DNA of 28,209 bases from CAYOLL01 sp964404765 [NCBI: uncultured Gemmatimonadota bacterium] (GTDB taxonomy: Bacteria > 4572-55), in NCBI GenBank assembly GCA_964404765.1, contig CAYOLL010000071.1, forward strand, positions 1 to 28,209, in the 5' to 3' direction. Both the position numbers and the translations under genes were made by a program. The notes beneath the pieces are model-generated. The model was not told where the DNA came from. It did not search any database and was given only the letters and a program-made list of their open reading frames with translations. This document shows positions 24,510 through 28,209 of this stretch, one piece after another (the stretch's first letter is position 1; each line of letters begins with the position of its first letter).

Positions 24510-26264
24510 CTAAATTCTGGCCTGATAATTATACAGTTGATAATAGCGGCCTTGCTTTGCCAGCAGCGCATCGTGATTGCCGCTTTCGACAATTTGCCCG
24601 CCTTCAATGACCAGGATTTGATCGGCACGGCGGATTGTACTCAATCGGTGGGCGATGACAAATGTTGTGCGGCCTTTCATCAACTGCGCCAGGCTGTCTT
24701 GAATAAAGGCTTCGCTTTCGGTATCCAGGTTGGAGGTTGCCTCATCCAGAATCAGAATTTTCGGGTCGGCCAGAATTGCCCGGGCAATGGCCAGACGCTG
24801 GCGTTGTCCGCCGGATAGTTTGACGCCACGCTCGCCAATCAGCGTATCCAATCCTTTTTCAAAGCGATTGGTAAACTCATCAACATGCGCGGCTTTGATG
24901 GCATCTAATAAACGCGCCTCACCAGCCTGTGGACGTGGAAACAGCACGTTTTCGCGGATAGTGCCTTCAAATAAAAACTCGTCCTGTAAAACTACGCCAA
25001 GCCGGTTTCGATAGCTGTCCAATTTGATGCTTGCCAAATCTATTCCGTCAATCCGAATCATGCCCTTGGTTGGCGTCAAGAAGGTGGCAACCAGTCCGGC
25101 CACGGTGGATTTGCCGGCGCCGGAGCTGCCCACCAGCGCGGTTACGGAGCCTGCCGGCGCGACAAAGCTGATGCCGTTGACGGCAGGTTTATCCGCTTCA
25201 TAAGCAAACCAGACATCTTCAAAAGTGACTTGGCCATCAAGCTGATCGAGGGCCCGGACACGACCGGATTCGCTGCCTTCTCGGTCAATTTTCAGAATTT
25301 CGTCCATGCGATCCAGGCCGGCAAAGGCTTCGGTCAGTTGTGTGCCGATGCTGCTCATTTGCAGAACGGGCGCGACCAGGAAGCCCAGATACATGGTAAA
25401 GGCAAAGAAATCCCCGACCGTCATGTGATCTTTCATGATCAATGTACCGCCGATGCCCATGATCATCACGCTGGATAAACCCAGCAGCAGCGTGGCCAGG
25501 CTGGAAACAAGGCTGGTGCTCATCAGCGTCTTTTTGATGTTCTGAAAGATGCGATCTGTGCCGGATTGAAAGGTTTCGATCTCGCGCGCTTCGGCATTGA
25601 AACCTTTGATAACACGGATGCCGCCAAGGGTTTCGGTCAAGCGGCCGGTGACATCGGCCTGAATCAACCCGCGCTCCCGAAAGATGGGGCGAATATAGGC
25701 AAATGCTTTGAGCGAGATGGCTGTAAAGATGACGAGCGGGATGGAGGCGAACAGAGTCATTTGTGGGCTGATTTTGATCAACAAAAACAGCGAAGCTATT
25801 GCGGTTAAAATACCACCAATCAATTGCAATAAGCCCGTGCCCACCAGATTGCGCACGCCTTCCACATCGTTCATGATGCGCGAAACGAGTGCGCCGCTTT
25901 TGTTGTTGTCAAAGAAGCGCGTCGGTAGAAAGATAATGTGTTGCTGGATTTGTACACGCATTCTGGCGATGAGCAATTGCGCTTCCACACTCAGCAACTG
26001 GGTCAGCAAAAAGGAGGTGGCCGCCTGAACTAATGTGGACAGACCAACCACGATCAATAGCAACCTGAGCATCTCAAAATCTTTATGACCAATAACGTTG
26101 TCGATGAGAAATTTAGTGGAGCCGGGCAGCACCAATCCGGTCAGCCGGTTGACGATAATTAACAGAAAGCCGGTCGCCAGCAGTTTGCGCCGTGGCCAGA
26201 TGATGGTTAAAAAGATGTGCTTGAGATTGGTCAGCGAGATTTTTGCTTTGGGTTTGTCGGCGAT
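24510..26264 (-). CDS. ABC exporter half-transporter, membrane domain fused to ATPase (start codon anomalous)
   Basis: Exporter of the MsbA/multidrug type: six transmembrane helices, then an ATPase. Motifs: Walker A VGSSGAGKSTVAG (~residue 378), Q-loop VVLQDEFLFEGTIREN, signature LSGGQRQRLAIARAIL (~481), Walker B KILILDEATSNLD (~505), H-loop FVIAHRLSTI. Probably works as a homodimer; the substrate cannot be read from the sequence, lipid or drug being usual. The first ordinary start in frame, TTG 26135, would cut off half of TM1. The frame continues upstream through KISLTNLKHIF and RRKLLATGFLLIIVNRLTG to ATC 26264, which has AAAGGAG 7 nt ahead and gives 584 residues, the normal length. The in-frame stop is nine codons further up and no ATG/GTG/TTG lies between. 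An out-of-frame ATG abuts the ribosome site. Either ATC initiates or one base is wrong or slipped there. Confidence 0.9.
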   Translation of the reverse strand: MADKPKAKISLTNLKHIFLTIIWPRRKLLATGFLLIIVNRLTGLVLPGSTKFLIDNVIGHKDFEMLRLLLIVVGLSTLVQAATSFLLTQLLSVEAQLLIARMRVQIQQHIIFLPTRFFDNNKSGALVSRIMNDVEGVRNLVGTGLLQLIGGILTAIASLFLLIKISPQMTLFASIPLVIFTAISLKAFAYIRPIFRERGLIQADVTGRLTETLGGIRVIKGFNAEAREIETFQSGTDRIFQNIKKTLMSTSLVSSLATLLLGLSSVMIMGIGGTLIMKDHMTVGDFFAFTMYLGFLVAPVLQMSSIGTQLTEAFAGLDRMDEILKIDREGSESGRVRALDQLDGQVTFEDVWFAYEADKPAVNGISFVAPAGSVTALVGSSGAGKSTVAGLVATFLTPTKGMIRIDGIDLASIKLDSYRNRLGVVLQDEFLFEGTIRENVLFPRPQAGEARLLDAIKAAHVDEFTNRFEKGLDTLIGERGVKLSGGQRQRLAIARAILADPKILILDEATSNLDTESEAFIQDSLAQLMKGRTTFVIAHRLSTIRRADQILVIEGGQIVESGNHDALLAKQGRYYQLYNYQARI

Positions 26265-26319
26265 GGGACATCTCCTTTCTTTTTGCCAGAGTCATTCATG
26301 AGCCACGAGGTAACCGGGG

Positions 26320-26449
26320 CTCAAAGAAGTAATTGCTCAAAAAGCGAGGGTAACCTTGCGAAGGCTTTACTGCAAAACTTGTGAAATCGTGCACTGAAGC
26401 CTTCGCAAGGTTAGGTTTACCACCACTTTTTGAGCAATTACTCAAAGAA
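26320..26449. repeat. MITE-like palindromic element with 9-bp flanking direct repeats
   Basis: A ~112-bp palindromic element (26329-26440) lies between exact copies of CTCAAAGAA (26320-26328 and 26441-26449), which look like a target-site duplication. Arms: AGTAATTGCTCAAAAAG (26328-26344) against CTTTTTGAGCAATTACT (26426-26442), and CCTTGCGAAGGCTT (26354-26367) against AAGCCTTCGCAAGG (26397-26410), separated by a less paired bulge and a 29-nt loop. There is no open reading frame, so if mobile it needs a transposase from elsewhere. It lies between the MFS gene and the ABC exporter gene, in a 298-bp gap with no other gene. Confidence 0.6.
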
Positions 26450-26483
26450 TCGCTAAGATGTTTTGTGAAAGTAAGTTAAGTGG

Positions 26484-26504
26484 TTATTAGTTATTAGTTA
26501 TTAG
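26484..26504. repeat. Heptamer tandem repeat, TTATTAG x3
   Basis: Three perfect copies of TTATTAG followed by TCATTGCCA. A related array, TTTTTAG x2 followed by TCATGCCA, lies on the other side of the MFS gene (27710-27731). Heptamer tandem repeats of this general kind are known in intergenic DNA of cyanobacteria and others; the function here is unknown. Confidence 0.6.
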
Positions 26505-26562
26505 TCATTGCCAAAAAGCGCTGGTTACCATTACGAAGATTTCACTTCAGGATTGCAGGGCA

Positions 26563-27702
26563 TTAACGTGGCTGTACAGGCCGGATCTGTTGTGCCGCCA
26601 TCACGCCCAGCAAGCACAGGCCCATTCCACCATAAAACGGGATGCGATAGTCAAAAAGCCACAGCCAGCCGCCCAGTGCCGGGATTACGACTGCCGCAAT
26701 ATGATTAATGGTAAAACCAATAGCCATGCTGGCCGCCGTGTCCTGCTTATCACCAATTTTTTGAAAATACGTCCGCACTGCCATTGAAAAATTGTATAGT
26801 ACCGTATCTACAATGTAAAGCCCGCCGGCCAGCCATTTGGAATCCGTTGTGACGTAGCCAATTAGCACAGCCAGTAAGATGCCATATTCGGCGGTAATGA
26901 TTTTTCGCTCGCCATGAATAATCACCAAATCGCCGACCCAACGGCTCAAAAAATAATTGACTGCGTTGTTGATGGCAAACAGAATTGTTACTTCTTGCAC
27001 GGAATAGCCAAAGCGCTTGACCAGCAGAAAAGCAGAAAAAACGACAAAAATTTGTCGTCGTGCGCCGGAGAAAAATGTCAGCACATAAAACAGCCAATAG
27101 CGGCGGCGCACGATCATTTGACGATTTTGATGTGGCAGTTCATGATCGGTTGGATTCCGGCCCAGACCCCACAGACCAAGCCCTATAACACTGGCCCCCA
27201 GGAGCATATATGTTTGCTGATAGGAAAGATGCGGCGTCAGGATGAGTAGCAGCAGGCTGACGACGATACTGGAAATTGCCGCCAGACTGCGTTGTGCGCC
27301 AAAAACCCAGGGCGAGGCGTTTTGCGCAAAATATTGCAGGGTCAACGATTGGTTGGTCGTTTCGTAGTAGTGAAAGCCAAAGCTCATCAGCGTGGTGGTG
27401 AACAGCAATCCGCTAAAAGAGGGAAAAAAACCGGTTAGACTAATGCCCACGCCCATTAAAACAATGGACATCGCCGATAAGCGATGCTCCTTCACGATTA
27501 ATAAGACGAAGATTACCAGCAAGGCCAGCAGACCCGGAATCTCGCGCACGGATTGAATCATCCCGACGTGATTGCCGCCTAATCCGGCGGCTTCCACCGC
27601 AAAGTTATTGAACAGGGTTTGCCAGGCCTGCAGACCAACCGTCGAGGCGACGGTCAATACTGCCAGGAAAATGAACATGGGATTTTGGCGAATGTGTTGC
27701 AT
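26563..27702 (-). CDS. Major facilitator superfamily permease
   Basis: Twelve-helix secondary transporter, 379 residues. About twelve hydrophobic segments alternate with short charged loops (e.g. MFIFLAVLTVASTVGLQAW at the start, SGARRQIFVVFSAFLLVKRFG after the central loop). The central loop near residues 185-200 (NPTDHELPHQNRQMIVRRR) separates the two halves. The loop motif VGDLVIIHGERKII resembles the GxxaDrxGrr signature of the superfamily between helices, and ARRQIFVVFSAFLL is typical of a subgroup often annotated simply as MFS. The substrate cannot be told. ATG 27702 has no visible ribosome binding site; the in-frame ATG at residue 9 is an alternative. It precedes the ABC exporter on the same strand with 298 bp between, so the two may be separate units. 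Confidence 0.85.
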   Translation of the reverse strand: MQHIRQNPMFIFLAVLTVASTVGLQAWQTLFNNFAVEAAGLGGNHVGMIQSVREIPGLLALLVIFVLLIVKEHRLSAMSIVLMGVGISLTGFFPSFSGLLFTTTLMSFGFHYYETTNQSLTLQYFAQNASPWVFGAQRSLAAISSIVVSLLLLILTPHLSYQQTYMLLGASVIGLGLWGLGRNPTDHELPHQNRQMIVRRRYWLFYVLTFFSGARRQIFVVFSAFLLVKRFGYSVQEVTILFAINNAVNYFLSRWVGDLVIIHGERKIITAEYGILLAVLIGYVTTDSKWLAGGLYIVDTVLYNFSMAVRTYFQKIGDKQDTAASMAIGFTINHIAAVVIPALGGWLWLFDYRIPFYGGMGLCLLGVMAAQQIRPVQPR

Positions 27703-27709
27703 AGGTTGG

Positions 27710-27723
27710 TTTTTAGTTTTTAG
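27710..27723. repeat. Heptamer tandem repeat, TTTTTAG x2
   Basis: Two copies of TTTTTAG followed by TCATGCCA, just upstream of the MFS start codon on the - strand. It mirrors the TTATTAG array at 26484-26504, including the downstream TCAT-(T)-GCCA, so the MFS gene is bracketed by similar short direct repeats. Confidence 0.45.
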
Positions 27724-27765
27724 TCATGCCAGGGATTGCTATACGCTTAATTTTGCCGCCTCCGG

Positions 27766-27786
27766 ACTCAAAACGACGTTTTGAGT
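27766..27786. promoter_or_regulatory. Perfect 21-bp palindrome, possible operator of the MFS gene
   Basis: ACTCAAAACG (27766-27775), a single central base and CGTTTTGAGT (27777-27786) form a perfect palindrome 64 bp upstream of the MFS start codon. A one-base centre is too tight for an RNA hairpin loop, which favours a DNA site for a dimeric regulator (TetR- or MarR-like proteins often use sites of this size). No regulator gene lies alongside and no strong promoter is visible nearby. Confidence 0.4.
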
Positions 27787-27864
27787 TACACTGGCGTGGT
27801 GGGTTTTTAGAATTCCCCGGTTAAAAAAATCCAAGCTAATATGATCGTCAAACAATAACCCGCT

Positions 27865-28033
27865 TTTTTTTCAATTTTTGTACTAGTCAACAACCTTTAG
27901 AACACTGTCATGCCGGAATGCTTTTATCCGGCATCTTGTTTGCCTGTAAGAAGATTCCGGCCAAAAGCATGCCGGAATGACAACTTTAAAAGTGTTCTAA
28001 AGGTCTCTGACTATTACATTTTTTTCAATTTTT
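27865..28033. repeat. MITE-like or dispersed palindromic element with 15-bp flanking direct repeats
   Basis: A ~139-bp element (27880-28018) is enclosed by exact 15-bp copies of TTTTTTTCAATTTTT (27865-27879 and 28019-28033). Ends: GTACTAGTCA (27880-27889) against TGACTATTAC (28008-28017), 9 of 10 paired. Next: ACCTTTAGAACACT (27893-27906) against AGTGTTCTAAAGGT (27991-28004), perfect. Inside, two 30-nt arms (27906-27935 and 27953-27982) carry TGTCATGCCGGAATG and CATGCCGGAATGACA around a 17-nt loop. The core resembles the GTCATTCCGG-type intergenic repeats of many genomes. No coding sequence. The flanking repeats are T-rich, so chance cannot be excluded. Confidence 0.6.
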
Positions 28034-28209
28034 CAAAAACTTCGTGCTCTCTCGCTTTTGTGACGAGTCTTAAATTTATCAGGTTTGCATTTGCGGAGCA
28101 TGAATTTTTATGACAAAGCAAATAAAAATTTATTCGCAGTCCTTTATACTATATATTATCCTTAATCCCGAGCGAAAAATTGAGGCCGCTATGCCTGCAG
28201 CGGTTTTGG
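28034..28209. other. AT-rich end of the window, no supported gene
   Basis: With the 27787-27864 stretch and the element above, this belongs to a ~507-bp region lacking a supported gene. A frame is open from ATG 28110 to the window edge (starting MTKQIKIYSQ), with GGAG 12 nt before the ATG, but 33 codons without a recognisable motif are too little to call. TATATT-like sequences near 28147-28160 could be promoter elements of a gene beyond the edge. Confidence 0.25.

Noticed and set aside
26113-26295. 60-codon - strand frame starting at the ATG next to the AAAGGAG before the ABC exporter
   Set aside because: It encodes nothing recognisable and overlaps the exporter frame. It is used here only as evidence for a frame problem at the exporter start, not as a gene.
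26482-26507. Short repeat array considered as a CRISPR remnant
   Set aside because: The units are 7 bp and directly adjacent with no spacers, and there are no cas genes in the window.
27910-28113. 67-codon + strand frame over the second palindromic element
   Set aside because: It runs straight through the inverted-repeat arms, has no ribosome binding site and shows no protein-like pattern.

Overview
The window looks like a chromosomal segment of a Gram-negative, aerobically respiring bacterium, probably from the FCB side of the tree (Calditrichota, KSB1, Ignavibacteria or Rhodothermota-like). The clues are a complete Alternative Complex III (act) cluster followed directly by a caa3-type oxygen reductase, very large secreted beta-helix proteins ending in dockerin-type repeats, and lipoprotein, Tat and Sec export signals. 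The phylum is inferred from gene content only; there is no rRNA or tRNA here to settle it.

Layout. (1) 1-644: the 3' part of a TPR protein that starts upstream of the window. (2) 825-10442: two tandem paralogous genes for ~1600-residue exported proteins. Each has a signal peptide, a shared N-terminal domain I cannot name, four parallel beta-helix modules, a putative Ig-like domain and a C-terminal dockerin-like pair of calcium loops. (3) 10569-23742: a respiratory operon on the + strand, actA-actB-actC-actD-actE-actF-(small membrane protein)-sco-coxB-coxA-coxC-coxD, preceded by a sigma70-like promoter and followed by a long stem-loop. (4) 23920-24402: a nickel superoxide dismutase carrying its own Sec signal peptide, ended by a strong bidirectional terminator at 24457-24496. 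(5) 24510-27702, - strand: an ABC exporter half-transporter and, upstream of it, an MFS permease. The gaps around these two genes hold palindromic, MITE-like elements flanked by direct repeats. (6) 27703-28209: a repeat-rich stretch with no well-supported gene.

How the genes work together. ActA-F should oxidise menaquinol and pass electrons through its c-type hemes, directly or via a carrier, to the heme c and CuA centres of CoxB and then to the heme-copper site of CoxA. Sco would deliver copper to CuA. The small membrane protein at 18548 resembles an uncharacterised family that I recall from act/cox loci. The Ni-SOD downstream would remove superoxide in the periplasm, a plausible companion to an aerobic chain.

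Most unusual points: the Ni-SOD whose signal peptidase cut would directly expose the nickel-binding His1; two unrelated genes (sco and the ABC exporter) whose reading frames lack an ATG/GTG/TTG start where the protein must begin, each with an out-of-frame ATG followed by C-rich sequence and an in-frame ATC; and several non-autonomous-looking repeat elements.
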